A stretch of 64,000 nucleotides of DNA from CAYRES01 sp964423425 (lineage in GTDB: Bacteria > Actinomycetota > Thermoleophilia > RBG-16-64-13). The first letter of the stretch is position 1. Each line of letters opens with the position of its first letter. The stretch covers positions 7,858-71,857 of the forward strand of contig CAYRES010000014.1 of NCBI GenBank assembly GCA_964423425.1, in the 5' to 3' direction. The translations under genes and the position numbers were made by a program. Of the stretch, positions 8,269-17,151 are shown piece by piece. Below the pieces are notes generated by a model. That model saw only the letters and a list, made by a program, of their open reading frames with translations. It had not been told where the DNA came from and did no database searches.

Positions 8269-9354
8269 CTAACCGTAACGTTCCATGAGGTTCAGTTCGC
8301 GCAGACGAACAAAGCCTTCCTTGATATCGCGCGCACGTGCCGGACCGACACCGTCGACGCTCTCCAGCTCCGCCACCGATGCGGCGAGAGCTTCCTCCAG
8401 GGACCCGAAATTGGCCACCAGGTTCTCGATGACAGCCTTGGGCAGCCGCGGTATCTTCCGGAGCATGCGGTAACCGCGTGGTGAGAGGTGTACCTCAGAG
8501 GGATTGACACTGCTGTCGTAGCCCAGGATGTCGGCTACGCGGCTCAGTGAGAGGAGCTCTTCCGACTCCAGCCGCGCAAGGGAAGCACACGCCGCCTGCA
8601 CGGCGTACTCAGAGAACACGGGCAGGTAGTCCATGAGCACCGCCTGCCGGTCTTCACGCACGTCGATCATGAGTTCTTCGAGTTGCAGGCGGATGAGCCG
8701 CCCCTCGGCCCCGAGTTCGATGATGAAGCGTTCGATCTCGTCAGCGATGAGCAGCACCATCTCCGAACGCTGCAGCACGAGCAGCACGTCGTGCAGGGTG
8801 ACCGCGTTCTCGAACTCAAGCGCGCTCAGGGAGGTGGAGACCTGGCTCAGACGCGACTTGTACTTCTCGAGCGCCTGCAAGGCCTGGTTGGCCTTGGTGA
8901 GGATGACCCTTATCTCCTCCAGGAAATGGTGGGTGTTGCCTACGTAGAGCGTCACCACGTCCCTCGAGGCAGAGATGGAGACCACGAGCGTGTCGAGTTG
9001 GATGGCCACACGCTCGGCCGTGCGGTGCCGCGTGCCGGTCTCGGAACTGGGGATGGAGGCATCGGGCATGAGCTGGACGTTGGCGTGGATGATGCGCGAA
9101 CCCTCGAAATTGAGGAGGATGGCGCCGTCCATCTTGGCGAGTTCGTATAGCATCATGGGCGTCATGGGGACATCGATGTCGACGCCCCCCGAGATGAGAG
9201 GCATCACATGCTCCTCTTCCGCGAACACGATGAGCGCGCCCGTGCGTGCGCGAAGAATGTTGTCGATGGCTTCCCTGAGCTCGGTGCCGGGGGCCATCCT
9301 ACGGAGTGCGTTCTCCAAACGCTCGCTCGACGTCAATACCGCCTCTTCAACCAA
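8269..9354 (-). CDS. disA: DNA integrity scanning diadenylate cyclase DisA
   Basis: It makes cyclic di-AMP from two ATP and scans DNA for branched structures. 361 aa. The DAC domain occupies about residues 10-150, with the DGA motif in AKMDGAILLN and the RHR motif in TGTRHRTAER. A long helical spine follows, and the C-terminal helix-hairpin-helix region reads VDGVGPARARDI. The probable TTG start at 9354 overlaps the end of radA by 8 nt, with a GCGAGG box 6 nt before it. The radA-disA pairing is conserved in Firmicutes and actinobacteria and couples recombination with c-di-AMP signalling. Confidence 0.97.
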   Translation of the reverse strand: MVEEAVLTSSERLENALRRMAPGTELREAIDNILRARTGALIVFAEEEHVMPLISGGVDIDVPMTPMMLYELAKMDGAILLNFEGSRIIHANVQLMPDASIPSSETGTRHRTAERVAIQLDTLVVSISASRDVVTLYVGNTHHFLEEIRVILTKANQALQALEKYKSRLSQVSTSLSALEFENAVTLHDVLLVLQRSEMVLLIADEIERFIIELGAEGRLIRLQLEELMIDVREDRQAVLMDYLPVFSEYAVQAACASLARLESEELLSLSRVADILGYDSSVNPSEVHLSPRGYRMLRKIPRLPKAVIENLVANFGSLEEALAASVAELESVDGVGPARARDIKEGFVRLRELNLMERYG

Positions 9355-10744
9355 TGGTGCCTCGCAACGCTTCGCCTATGTCGCCCACGGCGTCCAGCGT
9401 CACTCCCTTCGGAGCGCCCTGCTGCCGTACCTCCTCCAACGTGCGGGCGGGCATCAGGACCCGAGTGAAGCCCCGTTGCGCCAACTCACGCACCCGCAGC
9501 GCACCCCGGCTCACGTACCTCACCCTGCCGGTGAGGCTCACCTCACCGAAGGCCGCCACTCCTTCTGGCAGCGCCCGTTCCCGGAAGGACGAGGCCACCG
9601 CCAGACACACGCCCACGTCGGCTGCGGGATCCTCGACCGCCAGCCCACCAGCGGTGTTCACAAAGATGTCGCACTCGCCAAGCTTGAGTGCCGCCCGCCT
9701 CATCAGCACCGCCGTCAGCATCGAGACACGGTTGTGGTCGATGCCACGCGTCACCCTGCGTGGCGCCGCCAGACTGCTTCGCACCACCAGGGCCTGTACC
9801 TCGGCCAGCATGCAACGTGACCCCTCGATGGCCGGTATCACAGCCGCACCGGACGCCGGCGGCCCTTCCTCACGGAAGATGCCACTTGGATCCGACACTC
9901 CCAGCAGGCCGGCCGTCGTCATCTCGAACACTCCCACCTCGTTGGTGGAGCCAAAGCGGTTCTTCGTGGCCCGCAGGATGCGATAGGCGTGCTCCCTGTC
10001 GCCTTCGAAGGCGAGCACGGCATCGACCATGTGCTCGAGCACCCGCGGACCGGCCAAGTAACCGTCCTTCGTGACGTGGCCGACTAAGAGCAGGATAACA
10101 CCTTCTGTCTTCGCAACCCGAACCAATTGGCCGGTCACCTCGCGCACCTGCGCCACCGAACCGGGTGTCGACGACGACGCCTCCGACCAGAGTGTCTGCA
10201 CGGAATCGACCACGCAGACGGCCGGGCGTTCCTTCTCGAGCGCCCCGACCAGCCGCTCCACCTGCGTCTCGGCGAGCAGCCGCAACCCGCCCGCTCCGTC
10301 GCCCGGGCCGGCTGCCGCCCCGGCAGCCAGCCGCCGCTCCCGTAGTTTCACCTGTGCCGGTGACTCCTCGCCGGACACGAGCAACGTGGGCACAGCGGCC
10401 GCATCCAGTTCCATGAGAGCCTGCAGCAAGAGTGTGCTCTTGCCGATGCCCGGCTCTCCACCGATGAGTACCACGGACCCAGCCACGAGACCTCCACCGA
10501 GAACACGGTCGAATTCGGTCATGCCGGTGCAGAGCCGCTCTTCAGCTAGTGCCTGTACCTCGTCGAGGCGGACAGAGGGGGGCGGCGGGCCCGCGCTCCG
10601 CGCGGCTCCCGCCGCCCCCCCAACCGGAGTGGGTGCGTGCTCCGTGAGTGTGTTCCAGCTGGAACAGCTGGGGCAGCGGCCCAACCACCGGGGACTCTCA
10701 TATGCACAGGTGGAACAGACGTAGAGACTGCGCGTCCGTCCCAC
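9347..10744 (-). CDS. radA: DNA repair protein RadA
   Basis: RecA-related branch-migration helicase, 465 aa. An N-terminal zinc finger (CSTC and CPSC, residues 10-30) precedes a RecA-like ATPase with Walker A GGEPGIGKSTLLL near residue 95 and the RadA signature KNRFG. A Lon-like domain is at the C-terminus. The GTG start has a GAGGAG box 9 nt upstream and lies 12 nt after the clpC stop. It overlaps disA, so the two are probably translationally coupled. Confidence 0.97.
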   Translation of the reverse strand: MGRTRSLYVCSTCAYESPRWLGRCPSCSSWNTLTEHAPTPVGGAAGAARSAGPPPPSVRLDEVQALAEERLCTGMTEFDRVLGGGLVAGSVVLIGGEPGIGKSTLLLQALMELDAAAVPTLLVSGEESPAQVKLRERRLAAGAAAGPGDGAGGLRLLAETQVERLVGALEKERPAVCVVDSVQTLWSEASSSTPGSVAQVREVTGQLVRVAKTEGVILLLVGHVTKDGYLAGPRVLEHMVDAVLAFEGDREHAYRILRATKNRFGSTNEVGVFEMTTAGLLGVSDPSGIFREEGPPASGAAVIPAIEGSRCMLAEVQALVVRSSLAAPRRVTRGIDHNRVSMLTAVLMRRAALKLGECDIFVNTAGGLAVEDPAADVGVCLAVASSFRERALPEGVAAFGEVSLTGRVRYVSRGALRVRELAQRGFTRVLMPARTLEEVRQQGAPKGVTLDAVGDIGEALRGTIG

Positions 10745-10756
10745 CTCGGCACTCCT

Positions 10757-13243
10757 CTAGTTCGTCTCGCCGCCCACGAGCACTTTCTCGCGTTCGGGCT
10801 GCAGGCGGTCGGCCACCACCAGGTGGTCACCTTCGCGGTCCATCACGAGAGTGGTACCGGCCGGTACCTGCCCGGAAAGAATGTCGTCGGCCAGGACGTC
10901 TTCCACGTGGCGCTGGATGGCCCGGCGAAGCGGCCGGGCGCCCATGGTGGGGTCGAACCCCTCGGTCGCCAAGAGCTCCTTGGCCTCCTCGGTGAGCTCG
11001 AGCTTCACTCCGCGGCTCGACAACTGCTCGCGCAGACGATTGAGGAGCAGTTCGATGATGCCCTTGATCTGCTCCTTGGTGAGCTTGTGGAACACGATGA
11101 CTTCGTCGACCCGGTTCAAGAACTCGGGGCGGAAGATGCGCTTGAGCTCACCCGTGACCCGGCTCTTCATCTCGCCATAATCGAGGCCGCCTTCGGCCAC
11201 CGGTTCACCGAAGCCCAGAGCCTGCCCCTTGGAGATGGTCGAGGCACCGATATTCGACGTCATGATGAGCAGCGCATTGCGGAAATCGACCGTACGCCCC
11301 TGGGAGTCGGTGAGGCGGCCGTCTTCCAGTATCTGCAGCAGGATGTTGAACACGTCCGGGTGTGCCTTCTCGATCTCGTCGAGCAGCACCACGGAGTAGG
11401 GGCGGCGGCGCACGGCCTCGGTGAGCTGGCCTCCCTCTTCGTAGCCCACGTACCCGGGAGGAGAACCGACCAAGCGGCTCACCGCGTGCTTCTCCATGTA
11501 CTCAGACATATCGAGCTGGATGAGTGCGTCTTCATCGCCGAACAGGAACTCGGCCAGCGTGCGGGCCAACTCGGTCTTGCCCACACCCGAGGGGCCCATG
11601 AAGATGAACGAGCCGGAGGGGCGGCGCGGATCGGACAGACGGGCGCGCGAGCGGCGAATGGCCTTTGACACGGACGTGAGGGCTTCATCCTGCCCCACGA
11701 TGCGCTTGTGCAGTTCGTCTTCCATGCGCAACAGCTTGGCCGTCTCGGTCTCGGTGAGCTTGGTGACGGGGATACCTGTCCACATGGCCACCACCTCGGC
11801 GATCTCTTCCTCCCCTATGGAGGCCCGCTGGCCCTCGTCGGAGTTCTTCCAGCGCTCTTCGAGTTCCTTCTTCTCGTTGATGAGGCGGCGTTCCTTGTCG
11901 CGCAGGTTGGCGGCCGTCTCGAACTCCTGGCGCTCGATGGCGGCTTCCTTCTCCTTGCGCACCTCGAGTATCTTCTCTTCGAGCTCCTTGTAGTCGGGCG
12001 GAGCGGTCATGGTCATGATGCGCTTGCGCGACGCCGCCTCGTCGACCAAGTCGATGGCCTTGTCGGGCAGGAAGCGGTCGCTGATATAGCGGTCGGCCAA
12101 CTCAGCCGCCGAGTACAGGGCGTCGTCGGTGATGCGGATGCGGTGGTGCGCCTCATAGCGATCGCGCAGACCTTTGAGAATGTCAACCGTCTCCTCCACC
12201 GAGGGCTCTTTCACGAAGATCTGCTGGAAACGACGCTCCAGGGCCGCGTCCTTGGCCAGATGCTTGCGGTACTCGTCCATGGTGGTGGCGCCGATGGTCT
12301 GCAGCTCACCCCGGGCCAATGCCGGTTTGAGAATGGAAGCCGCATCGATGGCGCCTTCAGCGGCCCCGGCTCCCACCAGATTGTGAATCTCGTCGATGAA
12401 GAGGATGATGTCGCCCCTCTCACCGATCTCTTTCATGACCTTCTTCAGCCGTTCTTCGAACTCGCCCCGGTACTTCGAACCCGCGACCAGGGCGCCGAGG
12501 TCGAGGGTGTAGATCTGCTTGTCTTTCAACAACTCGGGGACCTCGTTGCCGGCGATGAGGCGGGCCAGGCCCTCCACCACCGCCGTCTTGCCCACACCCG
12601 GTTCACCCACCAGCACCGGGTTGTTCTTGGTGCGGCGGGAGAGAATCTGCATGACCCGTTCGATTTCCATCTTGCGGCCGACCACCGGGTCGAGCTTGTC
12701 TTCCTCCGCATAGCGGGTGAGGTTGCGCCCGAACTGATCGAGCACTTTGGAGGCCTTCTTGCCAGCGGGCGCGCCTGCGGGAGCCGTCGCCTTCTGGGAG
12801 CGTCTCCCCGGCCCCGAGAGCACGCGCATGACTTCTTGGCGAATGCGGTCGGCGTCGGCGTCGAGATCGCTCAGGATGCGGGCGGCCACCCCTTCGCTCT
12901 CGCGGACCAATCCGAGCAGTATGTGCTCGGTACCGATGTAGTTGTGGCCCAGGGAGAGGGCCTCGCGCAGGGCCAGCTCCAACACCTTCTTGGCCCGCGG
13001 CGTGAAGGGTATCTGCCCTTGGGTCTCGTGTTCGCCTTCGCCTACGATGCGCATGATCTCGCCGCGCACGTCTTCCAGGGACACCTCGAGAGCCGAGAGA
13101 ACACGTGCAGCCACGCCGTCGCCCTCGCGCAAGAGCCCGAGCAGGAGGTGTTCGGTGCCGATGTAGTTGTGCTTGAGGTCTCGAGCCTCTTCTTGGGCCA
13201 GCACCACTACCTGCCGGGCCCGTTCTGTGAATCTCTCGAACAT
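10757..13243 (-). CDS. clpC: ATP-dependent protease ATPase subunit ClpC
   Basis: AAA+ unfoldase that feeds substrates to ClpP, 828 aa. Two N-terminal Clp repeats occupy residues 1-145. AAA1 carries GEPGVGKTAVVEG and ILFIDEIHNLVGAG. A UVR middle domain reads ERQEFETAANLRDKE. AAA2 carries GPSGVGKTELART and LLDEIEKAH. The start is 10 nt from the upstream mcsB-like gene. In Firmicutes, McsA/McsB act as adaptor and protein-arginine kinase for ClpC. The operon here keeps the genes, but the kinase looks inactive. Confidence 0.98.
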   Translation of the reverse strand: MFERFTERARQVVVLAQEEARDLKHNYIGTEHLLLGLLREGDGVAARVLSALEVSLEDVRGEIMRIVGEGEHETQGQIPFTPRAKKVLELALREALSLGHNYIGTEHILLGLVRESEGVAARILSDLDADADRIRQEVMRVLSGPGRRSQKATAPAGAPAGKKASKVLDQFGRNLTRYAEEDKLDPVVGRKMEIERVMQILSRRTKNNPVLVGEPGVGKTAVVEGLARLIAGNEVPELLKDKQIYTLDLGALVAGSKYRGEFEERLKKVMKEIGERGDIILFIDEIHNLVGAGAAEGAIDAASILKPALARGELQTIGATTMDEYRKHLAKDAALERRFQQIFVKEPSVEETVDILKGLRDRYEAHHRIRITDDALYSAAELADRYISDRFLPDKAIDLVDEAASRKRIMTMTAPPDYKELEEKILEVRKEKEAAIERQEFETAANLRDKERRLINEKKELEERWKNSDEGQRASIGEEEIAEVVAMWTGIPVTKLTETETAKLLRMEDELHKRIVGQDEALTSVSKAIRRSRARLSDPRRPSGSFIFMGPSGVGKTELARTLAEFLFGDEDALIQLDMSEYMEKHAVSRLVGSPPGYVGYEEGGQLTEAVRRRPYSVVLLDEIEKAHPDVFNILLQILEDGRLTDSQGRTVDFRNALLIMTSNIGASTISKGQALGFGEPVAEGGLDYGEMKSRVTGELKRIFRPEFLNRVDEVIVFHKLTKEQIKGIIELLLNRLREQLSSRGVKLELTEEAKELLATEGFDPTMGARPLRRAIQRHVEDVLADDILSGQVPAGTTLVMDREGDHLVVADRLQPEREKVLVGGETN

Positions 13244-13253
13244 GTGCTGTCTC

Positions 13254-14267
13254 CTATATCACGGCGCACGTGCCGGCGAAGACATCGCGTATGACGGCGG
13301 CCCTTCGCTCATCGACCCCGGGGTCTTCAAGCCCCCCGTGCGCTGCTCGTATCTCGTTGATGACCAGATTGCCCGGTTGCAGCCGCCTCATAAGGGCGAA
13401 ACCCTCCTTCGCCCCAAGCGCCGGCTGCAGGATACCCAGCTCTCCACCGACCTGAATGGCCGAGATAAGGCTCACGGCCTCGGCGGCGGTGATGGACCAC
13501 GCTCTTTGCGCTACACCCAGGGCACGGCCCACATAGTCGCGCACTTTGACGGGATTCTCTCTGAAGAGGACCTTTCGCGCAGTCAGTTCCTTCTCGGCTA
13601 TCTGCTTGGTGGCTTCACCGATGCGGGAGAGTATTCCTGCTTCATCTGTTCCCGAAGTGTGCCTGTTGAAAACCTGGAAGAGACCCCCTGAGGCTTCCCA
13701 CAGCGGCACAATGCCGATGTCGTGGGAAGCGAGGCTCACGGCAACCGGACCCAAGCGGCCCGATACCATCAGAGCCGGCACCTGGACGGTCACGTGGGCT
13801 CTCAGCCCCGTGCCCGCTACCTCCGGATTGGCGGTGAGGTAACCACGCGCCTCATCGAACGCGTAGGTGAGCTCCGCCTCGAGGTAGTCGTCGATGGAAT
13901 CGACAAGCGCCCACAACTCGGGCAACTTCTCGCCCGCACGCGAACCCAGGATGCGCACGTGTGCCGAACCGTTGACCTCCACCGATGCCTCACCGGAACC
14001 GAACACGAGGAGCGTGCGCCCCACCCCGCTCATGCGGGCGAATTCGGGCGTCATGAGACCTCGCTCGACCAGGAGTGCCCGCACTGTGAGTGAGAGCGAG
14101 TCGAGCGGATAGGCTTCCCACTCCGCACCGTCCTCGTGGCGGGTGAGGCAGTCGACCACCCGCAGCGAGAGGGCCTCGAGGTCGCCCTGGGCGGCCGTAT
14201 GGGGGAACAAGCCCCCCGACTCGTTGCGCTGCAGGGCGAGGCCCGTTGCCGAGACAACCCCGCTCAT
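13254..14267 (-). CDS. McsB-like protein, predicted pseudo-arginine-kinase
   Basis: 337 aa, collinear with the protein arginine kinase McsB (ATP:guanido phosphotransferase fold). Conserved scaffold includes YAFDEARGYLTANP, GTGLRA and the C-terminal VDERRAAVIRD. The catalytic residues are replaced. The SSRIRLARN block reads ATGLALQRN (Arg to Gly9 and Ala11). The NEEDH catalytic block reads NGSAH (99-103). The catalytic Cys of TSCPTN is Asn147. The frame is intact and tightly coupled to mcsA (ATGA overlap) and clpC (10 nt), arguing for a retained non-catalytic role such as ClpC adaptor. Comparison is from remembered Bacillus/Geobacillus McsB sequences. Confidence 0.85.
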   Translation of the reverse strand: MSGVVSATGLALQRNESGGLFPHTAAQGDLEALSLRVVDCLTRHEDGAEWEAYPLDSLSLTVRALLVERGLMTPEFARMSGVGRTLLVFGSGEASVEVNGSAHVRILGSRAGEKLPELWALVDSIDDYLEAELTYAFDEARGYLTANPEVAGTGLRAHVTVQVPALMVSGRLGPVAVSLASHDIGIVPLWEASGGLFQVFNRHTSGTDEAGILSRIGEATKQIAEKELTARKVLFRENPVKVRDYVGRALGVAQRAWSITAAEAVSLISAIQVGGELGILQPALGAKEGFALMRRLQPGNLVINEIRAAHGGLEDPGVDERRAAVIRDVFAGTCAVI

Positions 14268-14866
14268 CGTGTCGCCCTCGGAAGGTGCTCGCCCAACTCG
14301 GTGAGCCTGTCGCGAACGCTCGCCGCCTCTTCAAAACGCTCCGAGTCGACCAAATCAATGAGCATACGCCGCAGCCGCAGAATCTCCCGCCCCTCCGGGC
14401 CACTCCTGGCCGGCCGGTGCGGAACCTTGCCGCTGTGCCCAGGAGGCTGCTCCTCGGAAGGCGCCTCCCCAGGCTCGCCCGCGCTCGGCAGATACTCCGC
14501 AAAGACCTCGTAGCAGTGAGCGCAGCCGAGTAGGCCGGTCTCGCGAAAATCGGTGAAGGTAGTGCCGCAAGTGCCGCAGAAGCAATCGGACGCAGGGCCC
14601 AAAGGTGCACCTTGTGCCTCCTCGTCGAGCGCCCCTTCGCCAAGCAGGCGACCGATGAGGCCCGGCACGGAGAGCATCATGGCCGAACCGGCCAACCCCT
14701 CACCAAGCTCTTCGGCGCAGGATTGGCAGATGTGTGAGGTCTCAACCGTTCCGTTCTCCAGGCGGGCCACATGCACGGTAGCGGGAGCCGCACCACACGC
14801 TTCGCAGACTTGCGAGTCATCTTGTGCGGCACTGCCGGCACTCCACTCAGCCCCATCGGCGAACAC
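14264..14866 (-). CDS. mcsA: McsA-like zinc-finger/UVR protein
   Basis: About 200 aa. Four Cys-x2-Cys type pairs are visible (CEAC, CQSC, CGTC, CAHC), followed by a Gly/Pro-rich linker and a C-terminal UVR motif (residues near 165-190, with the FEEAASVRDRL core) of the type that docks to ClpC. McsA is the zinc-binding activator of McsB in Firmicutes. The start is taken as GTG at 14866, because GGAAGGAG lies 11 nt upstream; an in-frame TTG lies nine codons earlier. No ctsR gene precedes it, unlike the Bacillus operon. Confidence 0.88.
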   Translation of the reverse strand: MFADGAEWSAGSAAQDDSQVCEACGAAPATVHVARLENGTVETSHICQSCAEELGEGLAGSAMMLSVPGLIGRLLGEGALDEEAQGAPLGPASDCFCGTCGTTFTDFRETGLLGCAHCYEVFAEYLPSAGEPGEAPSEEQPPGHSGKVPHRPARSGPEGREILRLRRMLIDLVDSERFEEAASVRDRLTELGEHLPRATR

Positions 14867-14974
14867 TACGGCATCATCTCCTTCCCAACGCAAAACCCGC
14901 TGCCGCGGGCTTCGAAAACACTGCCAGATTCCGCGGGGAAACCGCGTTTCAAAGCCACACCCGGCCCCCTCTCT

Positions 14975-15000
14975 CTTACTGAATTAATTCTACCATAGGG
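14975..15000 (-). promoter_or_regulatory. AT-rich site upstream of mcsA, possible -10 region and palindrome
   Basis: In a GC-rich setting this is the only AT-rich patch between lysS and mcsA. It contains the perfect palindrome GAATTAATTC (14981-14990), overlapped by a TAGAAT that could serve as a -10 element about 120 nt before mcsA. No convincing -35 is seen. A heat-shock type operator (CtsR, HspR, HrcA) was looked for and not found. Confidence 0.3.
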
Positions 15001-15082
15001 GGTACCGGGAACAGCCCCCGGGAGCGGCCCGGCGGGCAGAGGTGCGACTCAGGAGCCACAAGGCCCGGCCCTGGCGCGAGCG

Positions 15083-16558
15083 TCAAGAACCCTCGGGACG
15101 AAGCTGCGGGAAGAGAATGACGTCGCGTATGGAGTCGAGGCCCAAGAACAGCATCACCAGCCGATCGATGCCTATACCCAGGCCGCCCGCCGGCGGCATG
15201 CCGTACTCAAGCGCACGCAAGAAGTCTTCATCGAGCGCGTGGGCCTCCTCGTCGCCTGCTTCCTTCTGGGCGGCTTGGGCCTCGAAGCGTTCTCTCTGGT
15301 CGACCGGGTCGTTCAGTTCCGAGAAGGCGTTGCCGACCTCCCGGCCGGCGATGATCGGCTGGAACCGTTCGACGAGCAGCGGATCATCGGGATGCTTCTT
15401 GGCCAAGGGGCTCAACTCCAACGGATGGTCGATCACGAAGGTGGGTTGCGTGAGATGCGGCCAGGCCAAGTGCTTGAGGGCCTTGTCGATCAGCTGTGAG
15501 AAGTCGTCTCCACGCTCCACCTCCACCCCCCGCTCCCGTAGAACCTTGAGCGCAGACATGGGGTCGGCCCTCACGGCGGAGAGCCCCAAACCCAGGTGCT
15601 CCTCGAGCAGGCCGTTCACGGTGAGGCGGGGCCAAGGCGGTTGGAGGTCGATATCGGTGCCACCCACCGTGATGACAGCGGTGCCCAGCACCTCGGTCGC
15701 GAGTGCAGCTATCATCTGCTCCACCAGCTCCATGATCTCGCGGTAGTCCACGTAGGCCCAGTAGAGCTCCATCATGGTGAACTCGGGGTTGTGCACCAAG
15801 GAGATGCCCTCGTTGCGAAAGTTCTTGCCGATTTCAAAGACCTTGTCGAAGCCGCCCACCAGCAGGCGCTTCAGGTAGAGCTCGGGTGCGATGCGAAGAT
15901 ACAGATCCACGCTGAGAGCATTGTGGTGGGTGACGAAGGGCCGGGCCAGCGCACCTCCCGGCAACGGTTGTAGAATGGGCGTCTCCACCTCCAAGAAGCC
16001 ACGCTCCTCGAGGTAACGGCGCATGGCGGCGATGATGCGGCTCCTCATACGAAGCTGCTGAGCCACTTGGGGATTGGCGATGAGGTCGGCGTAGCGCTGG
16101 CGATAGCGTGTCTCGCGGTCTTGAAGACCGTGCCACTTCTCGGGCGGCGGCCGAAGCGACTTGGTGAGCAGGGTCCAACTCTCGACCAGCACGGAGAGTT
16201 CTCCCCGGCGGGTGCGGAACACCGGACCCTCCACCCCCACGATGTCGCCCAAGGCCACGCCCTTGACGGCCGCGAACGACTCCGCGCCCAACGTGTTCAC
16301 ATTGGCGTAGAGCTGCAGATCGTCGACCCCGTCACGGATGGTGAAGAAGCAGGCCTTGCCGTGCTCGCGCCTTGCAAGCACCCTTCCGGCCACCCGGCTG
16401 CGTGAGTTCTCGGCCTCTTCGCCTACCTCCAAACCACCATAGGCGTGTCTGATGTCGGCCACGGTGGTGCGAGGCCAGAACCGCCGCGCGTAGAGTTCCG
16501 CCTCGGGTGAGAGAGGGCCTGCAGCGGCATCTGCGGCCGGCTCGGGGACCTCGGCCAT
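15083..16558 (-). CDS. lysS: Lysyl-tRNA synthetase, class II
   Basis: 491 aa. The N-terminal OB-fold anticodon-binding domain spans about residues 50-150 (VAGRVLARREHGKACFF). The class II catalytic core follows, with motif 1 near EERGFLEVETPIL, motif 2 FRNEGISLVHNPEFTMME, and motif 3 GLGIGIDRLVMLF near the C-terminus. The ATG overlaps the greA stop by one base (TGATG), so translation is coupled to greA. The order dus-greA-lysS-mcsA matches Firmicutes-like synteny. Confidence 0.97.
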   Translation of the reverse strand: MAEVPEPAADAAAGPLSPEAELYARRFWPRTTVADIRHAYGGLEVGEEAENSRSRVAGRVLARREHGKACFFTIRDGVDDLQLYANVNTLGAESFAAVKGVALGDIVGVEGPVFRTRRGELSVLVESWTLLTKSLRPPPEKWHGLQDRETRYRQRYADLIANPQVAQQLRMRSRIIAAMRRYLEERGFLEVETPILQPLPGGALARPFVTHHNALSVDLYLRIAPELYLKRLLVGGFDKVFEIGKNFRNEGISLVHNPEFTMMELYWAYVDYREIMELVEQMIAALATEVLGTAVITVGGTDIDLQPPWPRLTVNGLLEEHLGLGLSAVRADPMSALKVLRERGVEVERGDDFSQLIDKALKHLAWPHLTQPTFVIDHPLELSPLAKKHPDDPLLVERFQPIIAGREVGNAFSELNDPVDQRERFEAQAAQKEAGDEEAHALDEDFLRALEYGMPPAGGLGIGIDRLVMLFLGLDSIRDVILFPQLRPEGS

Positions 16559-17037
16559 CAGTTCGCGCCTATGGTGAGTATCTCGAACTTGAGCGAGCCG
16601 ACAGGGGCAGGCACGGTGACGACGTCGCCGACCTTGCCTTCGAGGAGCGCCTGGCCGATGGGAGACTCATTCGACACCCGGTTGTTGGTGGGATCGGCCT
16701 CCGCCGAGCCAACGATGCGATACCTGAGCACCTCGTCGTTCTCGAGGTCTTTCACCTCGACCACACTGCCCAACGACACCTGCTGGGTGGAGATATCGCT
16801 GGTCTTGACGACGCGTGCATTGGCCAGCTTCTCCTGGAGGGCCGAGATACGGTACTCCAGCATGGCCTGCTCGTTCTTGGCATCGTCGTACTCGGAGTTT
16901 TCGGAAATGTCACCGAAGTCGCGCGCGTGGCGAATGCGCTCGGCTACCTCTTCGCGCTTCGTGGTCGAGAGATACTCGATCTCATTCTGCAGCTTCTTGA
17001 GGCCTTCGGGTGTGAGAATGGTTTCCCTGGAAGACAT
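16558..17037 (-). CDS. greA: Transcription elongation factor GreA
   Basis: 159 aa, the normal length. The N-terminal coiled-coil that enters the RNA polymerase secondary channel has the acidic tip DFGDISENSEYDDAK (about residues 40-55), which stimulates cleavage of backtracked RNA. The C-terminal FKBP-like domain includes ESPIGQALLEGKVGD. A near-consensus promoter lies 36-64 nt upstream, so greA is the first gene of a transcript that can extend through lysS. Confidence 0.97.
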   Translation of the reverse strand: MSSRETILTPEGLKKLQNEIEYLSTTKREEVAERIRHARDFGDISENSEYDDAKNEQAMLEYRISALQEKLANARVVKTSDISTQQVSLGSVVEVKDLENDEVLRYRIVGSAEADPTNNRVSNESPIGQALLEGKVGDVVTVPAPVGSLKFEILTIGAN

Positions 17038-17072
17038 CGGACCGTCCTTTAGCCCCCTGAATAAGGCAGGGC

Positions 17073-17101
17073 ATTATAGGCAACCGCTCGACCCATGTCA
17101 A
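17073..17101 (-). promoter_or_regulatory. Near-perfect sigma-70 promoter upstream of greA
   Basis: On the minus strand TTGACA (17101-17096) and TATAAT (17078-17073) are separated by exactly 17 bases. Both hexamers match the consensus fully, which is rare in GC-rich DNA. The start of greA is 36 nt beyond the -10. It should drive greA-lysS, possibly onward into mcsA-clpC. Confidence 0.85.
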
Positions 17102-17151
17102 ACACACGCAGCGGCGAAGGGCAAGAAGGACGCACAGAGTCTATGGCCGCA

